Below are positions 36,959 through 47,935 of a stretch of DNA of 64,000 bases, piece by piece. The notes below the pieces were generated by a model. That model did not search any database and was not told the origin of the DNA. It worked only from the letters and a program-made list of their open reading frames with translations. Both the position numbers and the translations under genes were made by a program. The stretch covers positions 25,350 to 89,349 of the forward strand of contig NZ_JACHGT010000026.1 in NCBI RefSeq assembly GCF_014202425.1. The letters are read 5' to 3'. The first letter of the stretch is position 1. Every line of letters starts with the position of its first letter. Origin of the DNA: Phytomonospora endophytica. GTDB lineage: Bacteria > Actinomycetota > Actinomycetes > Mycobacteriales > Micromonosporaceae.

Positions 36959-37891
36959 GCGGCTCAAGTCCCGGGCGGCGGTAACGAAAGAAACGGGGTC
37001 GCGGCGGGCGAAATGCACCTCGCAAAACGAGCCTTCGGCCCGAAAGGGGCTTGGACGCGGGTTTGAGGCGGGGGCGGTGCGTTTCGCGACGAAGCTGAAA
37101 GGCCGCCTTTTCTCGTCGTGCGGGGTGTGCGTGCTGATGGTCGAGCGTTGAGGTCCGCCTACCAGGCCGGTGTCGGCTCCGTACCTGCTCGCCGCCCGCT
37201 CTGTCCCCACTCGCTTTCGTTCCGGGGCGCTGCCACTTCGCTTTCCGTGCTGGCCCTGCGTCGCCCGCTCGCGCTTTGCCCCGCGTCGTCCCGGCTCTCC
37301 GCCACCTGTCCCCGCCTTCGCTCGCCCTATTAGCCACCCCGCTCGCCTTCCACGACCACGCTGCCCGGTACCCCGCGGCTTGGACCTCCGTCCGCCAGTT
37401 CGCCGGTCTGCCGGTCTGCCGGTCTGGGCCGCTGGCTGAGGCCGTCCGCACGGCTCGTCAGCGCCGAGAACACGAGCAAGGCGCCAGGTCGCTCCGGTCC
37501 ATCCGCCGTCACCCGCACCTCACCACCCGGCCCGGCGATCCCGCACTTCGCAGGCCGGGCGAGCCACGCACCGCCCCAAGCCCTCGTCCCACGCGGCGAA
37601 TCCTGCCTGTGAGTCCCACTACGTCGGACCACCGGCGAAACCTCCACGAGCGCCATCTCGCCCGGCCCGTCCTTCCCGCGAGCCTCACGTCGAGTGGTCG
37701 CCCGGCGAGCTCTGCCCAAGGGCCCTGCTTGCACGGTCGCCCTTCCTAGCGAGCCATCACCCCATCTGGCTCACCGCGAGCCCCACTCAGCGAGCCGTCC
37801 CTGTCCGGGTGCGCACTGTTTCGCGAGCCCCACTTCGCCCGGCCCGCTCGACAGGTTCGTCTACACGCGCTCGCCCCCGCCCGACTCGCCC

Positions 37892-38488
37892 GGCGAGCCT
37901 GAGCCTCGAATCCCGCCTGTGTCCGTCCTTTCGTTGGCGGGCCGCAGGCCGCCTGCGAACCCTCATCCGGCGGGTCTGTCCTCACGCGCTGACCTCGGCC
38001 CACTTCGCCCAGTGAGCCCAAGGTCCCGAACCTCGCCCGCGTCCGTCACCCGCCGGCAAGCGGGCCGCTGGTCGAGAGCCTTTACCCGTTTGCGGGCCCT
38101 GCCCGCATCCCGCAGGTCTGCCCGCATCCCGCAGGTCTGCCCGCACCCCGCAGGTCTGCCCACGCGCGCTCACCCCGGCCTACCCACCTGGCGAGCCCGT
38201 TTCCCACGGCGAGCCGGAGGCCCGAACCCCGCCTGCGCCTCCACCTCGCTGGCAAGCGGTATGCCGCTTGTGAGGCTTCACCCGACTGCGGGCCTTCATC
38301 CGGCGGGCCTGCCCGCACCGGCTCACCCCGGCCGGCCCACACGGCGAGCCGGAGGCCCCGAACCCCGCCCGCGCCGTTCATCCCGCTGGCAAGCGGGCCG
38401 CCGTCTGTGAGGCTTCACCCGACCGCGGGCTCTGCCTTCACCCCGCAGGTCTGCCCGCACGCGCACACTCCGGCCCGCCCGCTCGCCT
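37892..38488. repeat. Four degenerate tandem units of about 120-180 bp
   Basis: Units begin near 37892, 38011, 38190 and 38342. Each repeats, in order, a GGCGAGCC/GTGAGCC start, CCCGAAC or CGAAT with CCCGCC, a GGCAAGCGG or GGCGGGCCG block, GCGGG with ATCCGGCGGG or CCCGCAGGTCTG, and a CTCACCCCGGCC-like end. Similarity between the units is clear but imperfect. Confidence 0.7.
38101..38157 (+). repeat. 19-bp repeat, three consecutive copies
   Basis: GCCCGCATCCCGCAGGTCT occurs at 38101-38119 and 38120-38138, and with one change at 38139-38157. A related piece (CCCCGCAGGTCTGCCCGCA) recurs near 38440. It sits inside the second degenerate unit. No spacers are present, so this is not a CRISPR. Confidence 0.9.
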
Positions 38489-39084
38489 GCCGCCCACCTG
38501 TCCGAGCCGTGACCGTGACCCGTCATCCGTCATCCGTGACTGTGACCGTGACCCGTGACCCGTCACCCGTGAGCCGGGCGATCGGGCACCCCGCTGCTCC
38601 GCCTTCTGCGTGAGTCCACCCGCCCTCTCGGCTGAAAGATGCGCATGTTTCACGCGGGTCAGTTTTGTCATACCTCACCCGTATCGTGATTTTTGGGGCC
38701 CCTTTGGGGCGTGCGGGGGAGTGCGCGATTCGTTCGAGCCCCCGCCGCTTCACGCTGCCCTCCGCTCGCGCGGGCCCAACTCGCCCTACCCCTACGCAGC
38801 GAGCGAGCCACCGGCGAGCCCGCTCCCACGCGCTCACCCCGGCCGGTGCGCCCGAGTCCTCACCCCGCGAGCCGTCACCCGCCCGCCCGTGCGGCAGTCC
38901 CGCCCCACCCGGCGAGCCCCGCTTCACCCCGCGTCCCGAGCGCCCCACCCACACCCCACCCGCCGCACGTCACCCCGTGTCGCTCACCCGCTCGCCCCAC
39001 CGGGCGATCCGAGCCCAGCCACCCTGTGCCCTCGGCAGGTCACCACCACCTCGCGTCCCGAGCGAGCCATCCTCACCCCGCGAG

Positions 39085-39178
39085 CCCCCCCCACCCCGCA
39101 CCCCGACCTCAGAACCGCGCCCCACCGACACCTTCACCCGTCGGCCACCCCGAGCCCCCCCACCCCACCCCCCACCCC
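39085..39178 (-). repeat. G-quadruplex-prone tracts (C-runs on + strand)
   Basis: C-runs at 39085-39104 and 39155-39178 give, on the minus strand, runs of four or more G separated by one to three bases, the classic G-quadruplex pattern. The + strand could form i-motifs. They lie 100-300 bases upstream of the clpC promoter region. Confidence 0.7.
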
Positions 39179-39242
39179 TTCCCAGTTTCGCTGTCGGCGT
39201 ACAACCGCACTCCCCCGGAACACACCGGTCGCCACGTAGGTT

Positions 39243-39294
39243 GGGCACTTGGAGTGTCCGTGACCGACGATAGAGTGAAGACCCGGGCACTTGG
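39243..39294 (+). promoter_or_regulatory. Putative clpC promoter flanked by a 10-bp direct repeat
   Basis: GGGCACTTGG occurs at 39243-39252 and again at 39285-39294, 42 bases apart (about four helical turns). Between them TTGGAG (39249-39254) and TAGAGT (39271-39276) make a fair -35/-10 pair with 16-bp spacing. CACTTGGAGTG (39246-39256) is itself a palindrome. This layout suggests a regulator that loops across the promoter. It does not match the HspR, CtsR or ClgR sites I know. Confidence 0.5.
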
Positions 39295-39392
39295 CACTAA
39301 CTGACCCGGACCGGCAAGACGCCGGGCCATCGGCAAGCAGGGTCCGGCCGGCGTCGGGAGCCCCGTCGCAGGTATGTGAGGAGCACGAGAGA

Positions 39393-41954
<2,562 letters not shown>

Positions 41955-41978
41955 TCCTCGCCTGAGCCAGACGCAAGG

Positions 41979-42010
41979 CGCCGCCGTCCCGGGAGGGGCG
42001 GCGGCGTTTT
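41979..42010 (+). terminator. Terminator of clpC
   Basis: A 12-bp stem with one G-T pair (arms 41979-41990 and 41995-42006, loop GGGA) followed by TTTT. The T-run touches the stop codon of the convergent gene. Confidence 0.9.
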
Positions 42011-45000
42011 CATGCGTCAGGGGAGGGGTATTCGGCCGGCCAGGGCCGGCCGAGGAGGTTCGTGTATTCGGCTTCGACGGCGGCGGGGTCGGCGGTGTGG
42101 GCGTTGAACAGGACGCCGAAGCACTCGTCGGTGAAGTCCGACGCCACTCCGTCGGCGACTTGCAGCACGGTGACCACCGGGTCGACGGTCTCGGTCCACT
42201 CCGCAAGGAAGTAGTGCGCCTTGGCGAGGGTGGTCAGGACGCGGGTGTAGGGCCCGGCGAACCGCTCGCCGTCTTCGGCCTCGAACAGCGGCTTGTAGAT
42301 CTCGGCGCCGCGCCGGGCGGACGCCTGGCCTTCATCGAAACGCTCGGCGACCAGCAGCCGCTCCGCGAGCGTGGTCAGCGAGGTGGCGAGGTGGGGTGCG
42401 AAGACCTCGGGGGAGGCTTCGCTGAGATGCTCGTAGACCTTGACGGCTTTCGCGTTCAGCCAGAGTGTCTTCGCGGAGTCGGTCTCCGCGAGGCAGTCGG
42501 CGAGGATGATCACGGTCGAGGCGATCTTCGACAGGATCTCGTCCGGTGCCTCTTCGAGGAGTTCTTCGTAGATGTCGAGGGCCTGGTAGAGGGCCTCGAC
42601 GCCCTCCGGCCCGCCGAGCAGCACCGCCAGGTTGGTCAGTGTGGCCGCGAGTTCGGCCGTGGAACCCGCCGGCCCCGCACCGGACAGCCGGGTGAGGATG
42701 TCCAGTGACTCCCGCATCGCGGTCAGGCCCTCTTCGCGCCGGCCGAGCGAGTGCAGGCCGATGCCGAGAACGTTCAGCGACATGGCGAGGTTGACGTCGT
42801 GATCGCCCGGTTCGGCCCGCGCGAGTCCGCGGTGGATCTCCGTCGACCGGGTGGAGGCCTGCACGCCTTCGTCGTCGCGCCCCAGGCGGTTGAGCGCGTA
42901 GGCGAGTTCCCCGAGGTAGCGGGCGAGCTCGGCGCCGGGGCCCAGGTTCTCCTGGATCTCGACGGCACGCTGGATGTGGCCGAGCGCCTCGCCGTCCCGC
43001 CCGGCGACGCCGAGCAGTGTGGCGAGGCCGCTGCTCGTCCACGCCATCAGGGGGAGGTTCGATGAGTCGCCTTCCAGCCAGCTCAGGCTGTGCCGGTGGA
43101 GGGCGGTGTCGAGGGCCGTGAACGGCAGGTACTGGCCCATGTTCCATTCGGTCAGCGCCGTGGCCGTCTCGCCGAGTTCGTCGCTGGGCGGGCAGCTGTT
43201 CAGGGCCGCCGTGAGCTGGTTGGTCGCGGTGTGGTCGTCGGCGCCGGAGCGCTCGGCCGCCGCGTTGACGAGCTGCGGCAAACACTCCGCCAGCAGCTGG
43301 GGCAACTCCCGCGGCGCCTCTCCCTCCAGCTCCAGCAGCCGCCCCAGGCCCGTGGCCAGCCGCTCGCGGTAGAGATCCCCGATCTCCGGATGGTTGTCCG
43401 CCGCCAGCGTCATCAGCCGCAGCGTCCGTGCGTGGTGGACGGGGTCGTCGCTGCTTTGCAGGCCCGTGAGGATATCCGGCAGCTCGTCGGTCGTCGCGAC
43501 CAGGTATTCCGCGATGAGGTCCGGTTCGATCGGCGCGATCCGGCGCCGTTCCACGCCCGGATACAGCTCGTGCAGCCGCCTGGCGGCGTCGTCTCGCGCG
43601 TCCTCGGCCCGCTCTCGCCACACCGGCACCGAGCGCAGCAGCTCGCGTGCCTCGACGACCGTCGGCGCCGTCAGTGTCGTGACGCACACGGCCTGCTGCC
43701 GGTGGGCGTCGTGGGCGGCGGGCAGCGCCGACCAGCGTTTGCGTTCGCGGTCGAGGATCTGGCGCAGCAGCCGTTCGCGGATGCGGGCGCTGCCCGGCGC
43801 GGGCACGCCGATGCCCTTGGCGCCGAGCAGTGCGGCGATGTGGACGAGCAGCGGCCGGTCGTACTGGTCGTCGTCGACGTCGGGCCGCAGGGGGTCGGCG
43901 CCGTCGGTGAGGGCGGGCCGGGACGCGAAGGCGTCGAAGGCCTTCGCGAGGTGCGCTCGCCGGACCTCGCCGGTGAAGGTGATGCGGTCGAGCGCGAGCT
44001 CGGCCTCCTTGTCCAGCGCGGCTTCGAGGGCGCCTTCGACGTCGCGGTCGAGGCGGTCGAGCCATTCCCCGCGATGCCGGGCGACCAGCAGGATGCGGAC
44101 GCGCGCGGCCAGCCGCCGTCCCCGGCTCAGCGCGCGCACCCGCGTGAACAGCGCGCGGAACGCCTCCGTCCACTTCGGGTCGTCGGCGTAGTCGAAGACC
44201 AGGAGCGTGTCCCTGCGCGGGTCGAAGCGTTCCCATGGCCCGGTTTCGTCGTCGGTCGTGGTCCCCGCGTGCCACCAGGCGTCGTGTTCGAAGCGCAGCC
44301 GGCGGCACAGCTCCAGCACCAGCCTGGTCTTCCCCGCCCCGGCGGGTCCGGTCACCAGGCGTACGGCGTGCGGCCGCGGGCTCAGGCACCAGTCGGTCAG
44401 GTCGGTGAGGGCTTCGGCGTGGCCTTCCTCGACGAAGCCGACGAGCTGGTGCGCGGCCTTCAGCGGCCACGACACCGGGTCGTCCTCGTCGGGTTCGATG
44501 GGGCCGCGCGGGACCGGCGTGACGAGTTCGCACTCGTCGCCGATGGTCTCGACGTGCTCGGGGGAGACGCCGACGAGCGTGGCGAACTCGGGGTCGGTGA
44601 GCAGCGCGGCGACCGATACGGCGTGCAGGCGGTCGGTGCCCCAGGCGGCGGGTGCGCGGGCGACCAGGCCGATGAGCCGGTCGTGGTTGTCGAGGATCGC
44701 GGCTCCCGACAGGCCCTGCCAGCCTTCGGCCTGGGCGGGGGAGGGGCCGCGGACGTCGAGTTTCATCCACCCGGAGCGCGCCGAGGCGTCGGGGTGGATC
44801 GCGACGGCGACCTGTTCGGTGTCGTGGACGGCGCCGTCGGCGGAGGCGCGGGGGAAGCCGAGGGCGCGTCCCGCGACGGGGTCGCGGCCTTCGACGCGGC
44901 CCCAGCGCACGCCCGTCATGGGCGGTTCGAGGACGCCGGGGGCGACGCGGAGGAGGGCGGCGTCGAGGTCGCCGCCGCCACGCCACGCCGCTTCGGCGGG

Positions 45001-45183
45001 CGACCAGGACCCGCCTCCGGCGGGGCGGACGGAGTAGCGGTCGCCGAACGGTAAACCGTGACCGGCGGTGAGGACCAGCCCGTCGGCGGCGAGGTAGCCC
45101 GCCGAGGTGCGTTTGCCGCCGTCGCGCACGGCCTTGACCTCGACGACGCGCGCGGCGAAGCGCTGGAGCCAGTTGTCGGGCAT
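42010..45183 (-). CDS. Trypsin-like protease / STAND NTPase / TPR protein, 1057 aa
   Basis: Residues 1-200: trypsin-like fold with His42 (VLTAGHGLPFG), Asp74 (GDLDAALLRV) and Ser159 (GWQGLSGAAIL). Residues about 240-560: P-loop NTPase of STAND type, Walker A GPAGAGKT (279-286), Walker B DTLLVFDYADD, then a winged-helix-like part. Residues about 600-1057: tetratricopeptide-like helical repeats (ALGHIQRAVEIQENLGPGAE, AMSLNVLGIGLHSLGRREEG). Such effector-switch-sensor proteins act in bacterial conflict and defence: binding at the repeats is thought to trigger NTP-driven oligomerisation and activate the effector (family knowledge). The ATG at 45183 is preferred; longer reading upstream lacks domain content. 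Confidence 0.88.
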   Translation of the reverse strand: MPDNWLQRFAARVVEVKAVRDGGKRTSAGYLAADGLVLTAGHGLPFGDRYSVRPAGGGSWSPAEAAWRGGGDLDAALLRVAPGVLEPPMTGVRWGRVEGRDPVAGRALGFPRASADGAVHDTEQVAVAIHPDASARSGWMKLDVRGPSPAQAEGWQGLSGAAILDNHDRLIGLVARAPAAWGTDRLHAVSVAALLTDPEFATLVGVSPEHVETIGDECELVTPVPRGPIEPDEDDPVSWPLKAAHQLVGFVEEGHAEALTDLTDWCLSPRPHAVRLVTGPAGAGKTRLVLELCRRLRFEHDAWWHAGTTTDDETGPWERFDPRRDTLLVFDYADDPKWTEAFRALFTRVRALSRGRRLAARVRILLVARHRGEWLDRLDRDVEGALEAALDKEAELALDRITFTGEVRRAHLAKAFDAFASRPALTDGADPLRPDVDDDQYDRPLLVHIAALLGAKGIGVPAPGSARIRERLLRQILDRERKRWSALPAAHDAHRQQAVCVTTLTAPTVVEARELLRSVPVWRERAEDARDDAARRLHELYPGVERRRIAPIEPDLIAEYLVATTDELPDILTGLQSSDDPVHHARTLRLMTLAADNHPEIGDLYRERLATGLGRLLELEGEAPRELPQLLAECLPQLVNAAAERSGADDHTATNQLTAALNSCPPSDELGETATALTEWNMGQYLPFTALDTALHRHSLSWLEGDSSNLPLMAWTSSGLATLLGVAGRDGEALGHIQRAVEIQENLGPGAELARYLGELAYALNRLGRDDEGVQASTRSTEIHRGLARAEPGDHDVNLAMSLNVLGIGLHSLGRREEGLTAMRESLDILTRLSGAGPAGSTAELAATLTNLAVLLGGPEGVEALYQALDIYEELLEEAPDEILSKIASTVIILADCLAETDSAKTLWLNAKAVKVYEHLSEASPEVFAPHLATSLTTLAERLLVAERFDEGQASARRGAEIYKPLFEAEDGERFAGPYTRVLTTLAKAHYFLAEWTETVDPVVTVLQVADGVASDFTDECFGVLFNAHTADPAAVEAEYTNLLGRPWPAEYPSPDA

Positions 45184-45274
45184 CGGCGTCACCCCCGCGT
45201 CAAGTGTGCCGGTGCCGGGTGCGGAGGTCGCGTACCCTCGTTCGAGCCCGAACCACCGGCGAAGGGAGCCATCC

Positions 45275-45625
45275 GTGCGGGTCTTCACGTTCGACCGCGA
45301 CGAGCGGGAGGTGACGGGCCACGACAGCGTCGGCCTGCACGCGACCCGCGTCGCGCAGTTCACCGACACGACCCGCGCGACCTGCCTGGCCGTGGCGCCC
45401 GGCGGCGTCATCGGGACGCACCCGGCCGCCTCGCACCAGGTGCTGCTCATCGTGTCGGGTTCCGGTTGGGTCGCGGGCACCGACGGCGCGCGCGTCCCGG
45501 TCACCGCCGGTCAGGCCGCGTACTGGGCGCCCGGCGAGGTCCACACGACCGGAACCGACACCGGCCTCACCGCGATCGCTCTCGAAGGCGGTCCCGCGAC
45601 CGTCTTCGAACCCGAGGAGCGCTGA
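45275..45625 (+). CDS. Cupin-domain protein, 116 aa
   Basis: A single cupin barrel: VAPGGVIGTHPAASHQVLLI then VSGSGWVAGTDG (motif 1) and GQAAYWAPGEVHTTGTDTGL (motif 2), with His residues placed for metal binding. GTG at 45275 after GAAGGGAG. It is divergent from the STAND gene. The reaction cannot be named from sequence. Confidence 0.82.
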   Translation: MRVFTFDRDEREVTGHDSVGLHATRVAQFTDTTRATCLAVAPGGVIGTHPAASHQVLLIVSGSGWVAGTDGARVPVTAGQAAYWAPGEVHTTGTDTGLTAIALEGGPATVFEPEER

Positions 45626-46100
45626 CCGGGGGACACCGGCCCGGAGCACGGAAACGGACCGGGTACGCGCCCCCGGTCCGCTCCTCCCACCCCCCGCTTT
45701 CGGCGGCGTGCGTGCAACCTCTGCGACGCCCGCCCCTGCGGCCGCGTTCCGGCGCTGCGCGCCCGAAACGCTCGCGTCCGGCGCTGTCGCGCCGACGCCC
45801 GGCCTCATCCCGCCCGCCGGTCGCCGTGGGAAGTCGCGTCCCCTCGGCGTCGGTCTCCACACCGCCTAGGGGCGTTCGCGCGGTACGAGGCGAACGTGTT
45901 GCGGTGTGCGTCGGCGGCACGTCACCACGCCGACGGTCACGTCGGCGGACGAGTCGGTGGCCCGTGCCGGCCCTTCTATGGCGGCCAATGGCCGTGGTGG
46001 CCGGGGCCGAGACGACCCCGGTCGGGGAGCCGGTTAGACATCGAGCAACTTCTAACTAACTCTCCGTAGCCAAAATTACCACGGGAAACCCGAATAGATC
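45626..46100. other. 475-bp intergenic region with an inverted repeat
   Basis: No credible gene. CGTTCGC (45873-45879) and GCGAACG (45890-45896) form a perfect 7-bp inverted repeat with a 10-base spacer. GTTCGC-N-GCGAAC resembles the half-site of ClgR-type regulators (general knowledge), but the spacing differs from what I know. The last 70 bases (46030-46100) are unusually AT-rich for this genome. Confidence 0.5.
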
Positions 46101-46778
46101 TCAATCAATGGTGAACTCGACGGGCTTGCTCCACGCGCTCCCCAGCCGCGCCATCACCTGGTACTTCCCCGACGGCACCACCCTCGGGCTCTTCTTGCAC
46201 CCCGGCGTCGACGTCTTCCCGTCCCAGGTCATCCGCGACGTCACCACCTCACCCGGCTGCAACGTCCGCTTCGACGACTCGCCCGAGCCCGCGCAGTCGT
46301 CCGACGACCACAACCGCTCCCCGCCCGCCTTCACCTGGACCTCCTGCGCCTTCGACCCGACGTCCCGAACGCACGACACCGCCGCCGCGTTCGTCGCCCG
46401 GAACTCGATCGTCAGGTACCCGCCCTTCGGCATCACCGCCGTCGCCGGTTTCGGCTCCAGCCGCAGGTCCACGTCCGCGCACGGCCCGCCCTGCACGGTC
46501 CCCGCAGGCGGCGCGGCCGAACCCGAGGGCGCGGCCGACACGTCCGACGACGCCGACGGAGGCGCGTCCCCCACGAACGGCCGCTTAAAGGTGTTCGACG
46601 GCTCCGCACTCGCCGGTGCCTGCGCCGACGGTTCGGCCGCCACCGGCTCCGCCGGGTCGTCCCCCGACCCGCCGCAAGCCCACAACCCCGCCGCGAGCAG
46701 CACCACCCCGGCACCGAGCACGATGGCCCGCCGCCGCCAGTACGTCCGCGGAGATTCACGTCCCACGATCGTCCTCAT
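46101..46778 (-). CDS. Membrane-anchored secreted protein (possible lipoprotein), DUF4232-like
   Basis: 225 residues from the ATG at 46778. Basic start, hydrophobic segment (AIVLGAGVVLLAAGLWACGG, residues about 19-38) with a Cys that could be a lipid-modification site, although Trp before Ala-Cys is not ideal. A Pro/Ser/Ala-rich spacer follows, then a beta-rich domain from about residue 100 (CADVDLRLEPKPATAVMPKG) with four spaced Cys, a pattern seen in extracellular DUF4232-type proteins. It is divergent from mutY, 65 bases away. Function unknown. Confidence 0.72.
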   Translation of the reverse strand: MRTIVGRESPRTYWRRRAIVLGAGVVLLAAGLWACGGSGDDPAEPVAAEPSAQAPASAEPSNTFKRPFVGDAPPSASSDVSAAPSGSAAPPAGTVQGGPCADVDLRLEPKPATAVMPKGGYLTIEFRATNAAAVSCVRDVGSKAQEVQVKAGGERLWSSDDCAGSGESSKRTLQPGEVVTSRMTWDGKTSTPGCKKSPRVVPSGKYQVMARLGSAWSKPVEFTID

Positions 46779-46843
46779 CGGCGCGACGGTAGACCCATCC
46801 GCCCCGAAAAAGATCACGACACGCTGTGCGACCATCGACCCCG

Positions 46844-47716
46844 ATGAGCCAATCCGCACCGATCGCGCGCCTGGTCTCCGACTGGTTCGCCGCCAACGCC
46901 CGCGACCTCCCCTGGCGCGAACCCGGCACCACCGCCTGGGGTGTCCTGGTCAGCGAGGTCATGTCCCAGCAGACCCCCGTCCGCCGTGTCGAACCGGTCT
47001 GGCGCGAGTGGATGGAACGCTGGCCGACGCCCGCCGACCTCGCCGCCGAACCCACCGGCGAGGCCATCCGCGCCTGGGGCCGCCTCGGCTACCCCCGCCG
47101 CGCGCTGCGCCTCCACGCCGCCGCCGTCGCGGTCGCCGGCGACCACGACAACGTCGTCCCCGACACCATCGCCGCCCTCGAAGCTCTGCCCGGCATCGGC
47201 ACCTACACCGCCCGCGCGGTCGCCGCCTTCGCCCACCGGCAGCGCCACCCCGTCGTCGACACCAACGTCCGGCGTGTCGTCGCCCGCGCCGTCGCGGGAA
47301 ACCCCGACGCCGGCATGGCGACGACCGCCGCCGACCTCCGCGCCACCGAAACCCTCCTGCCCGACGACGCCGAGGCCGCCGCCGTCGCCTCGGCGGCGCT
47401 GATGGAACTCGGCGCCCTGATCTGCACCGCCCGCGCGCCGGTCTGCGCGCGATGCCCGCTCGCCGACGACTGCGCCTGGCACGCCAAGGGGGAGGCGCTG
47501 CCCGAAGGCCCCAGCCGCAAACCGCAGAAGTACACCGGCACCGACCGCCACGTCCGCGGTCTGATCATGGCCGTCCTCCGCGAAGCCGACGACCCCGTCG
47601 CGCGCGTCGCCCTGGACACCGTGTGGCACGAGCCGGACAGGCGGGAACGCGCGCTGACCGGGCTGGTCGCCGACGGGCTCGTCGTGGAAGGCGCGGGCGG
47701 GTTCCGGCTGCCCTGA
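46844..47716 (+). CDS. mutY: A/G-specific adenine glycosylase
   Basis: Removes adenine mispaired with 8-oxoguanine. 290 residues from ATG 46844 (MSQSAPIA). The helix-hairpin-helix-GPD core has MSQQTPVRRV, LPGIGTYTARAVAAFAHRQ and the catalytic Asp in HPVVDTNVRRVVAR. The iron-sulfur loop is CTARAPVCARCPLADDC (C-x6-C-x2-C-x5-C). It is short at the C-terminus compared with E. coli MutY: the NUDIX-like recognition domain is reduced to about 60 residues, as in other actinobacterial copies. The last 30 bases including the stop recur downstream at 47834. Confidence 0.95.
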   Translation: MSQSAPIARLVSDWFAANARDLPWREPGTTAWGVLVSEVMSQQTPVRRVEPVWREWMERWPTPADLAAEPTGEAIRAWGRLGYPRRALRLHAAAVAVAGDHDNVVPDTIAALEALPGIGTYTARAVAAFAHRQRHPVVDTNVRRVVARAVAGNPDAGMATTAADLRATETLLPDDAEAAAVASAALMELGALICTARAPVCARCPLADDCAWHAKGEALPEGPSRKPQKYTGTDRHVRGLIMAVLREADDPVARVALDTVWHEPDRRERALTGLVADGLVVEGAGGFRLP

Positions 47717-47863
47717 GCGCCGGGAACCCGCGAGCCGGCGCCGGGAACAGGTGGGCGGGCCCCCGGGTCCTGAAACACTCGGTCGCGTGCCGGAGCGGGC
47801 GTGACCGCGCCGACCGGCTTCGTCGTCGAGACCGCGGGCGGGTTCCGGCTGCCCTGAGCGCCG
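47693..47863 (+). repeat. Duplicated 3' end of mutY (47693-47722 and 47834-47863)
   Basis: Thirty bases ending mutY are repeated exactly 141 bases downstream. With weaker similarity just upstream, the second copy reads TGFVVETAGGFRLP then a stop, against DGLVVEGAGGFRLP in the gene. The 141-bp offset is a multiple of three. This is a remnant of a partial tandem duplication. Confidence 0.85.
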
Positions 47864-47879
47864 CCCCCGCACACGAGAG

Positions 47880-47907
47880 CGGCCCGCCACCCGAAGGCGG
47901 CGGGCCG
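47880..47907. terminator. Stem-loop between mutY and the hisC-like gene
   Basis: CGGCCCGCC (47880-47888) pairs with GGCGGGCCG (47899-47907). It lies between convergent genes ending at 47716 and 47936. No T-run, so function in both directions is assumed. Confidence 0.55.
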
Positions 47908-47935
47908 TCCGAAAACCGTCCTGACCCGAACGGTC

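Larger units (their letters stand above)
36959..39240. other. 2.3-kb gene-free, C-rich repetitive region between lsr2 and clpC
   Basis: The + strand is C-rich and G-poor over most of 37.15-39.2 kb. All frames give Pro/Arg/Ser/His-rich low-complexity translations without domain, ribosome site or normal codon bias, so I call no gene. It contains degenerate tandem units (37892-38488), CCGTGA/CCGTCA simple repeats (about 38505-38575), an AT-richer island (about 38640-38700, with the palindrome GGGGCCCC) and C-tracts near 39085-39178. Confidence 0.7.

Noticed and set aside
38101..38157. Possible CRISPR repeats (19-bp x3)
   Set aside because: Copies are directly adjacent with no spacers and there are no cas genes.
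37694..39239. Open frames of 100-240 codons in the lsr2-clpC gap
   Set aside because: Pro/Arg/Ser/His-rich products in several frames at once, no ribosome sites, no domains; explained by C-rich repeats.
45626..45960. Small open frames after the cupin gene
   Set aside because: Products are Arg/Thr/Pro-rich, overlap each other on both strands and have no ribosome site.
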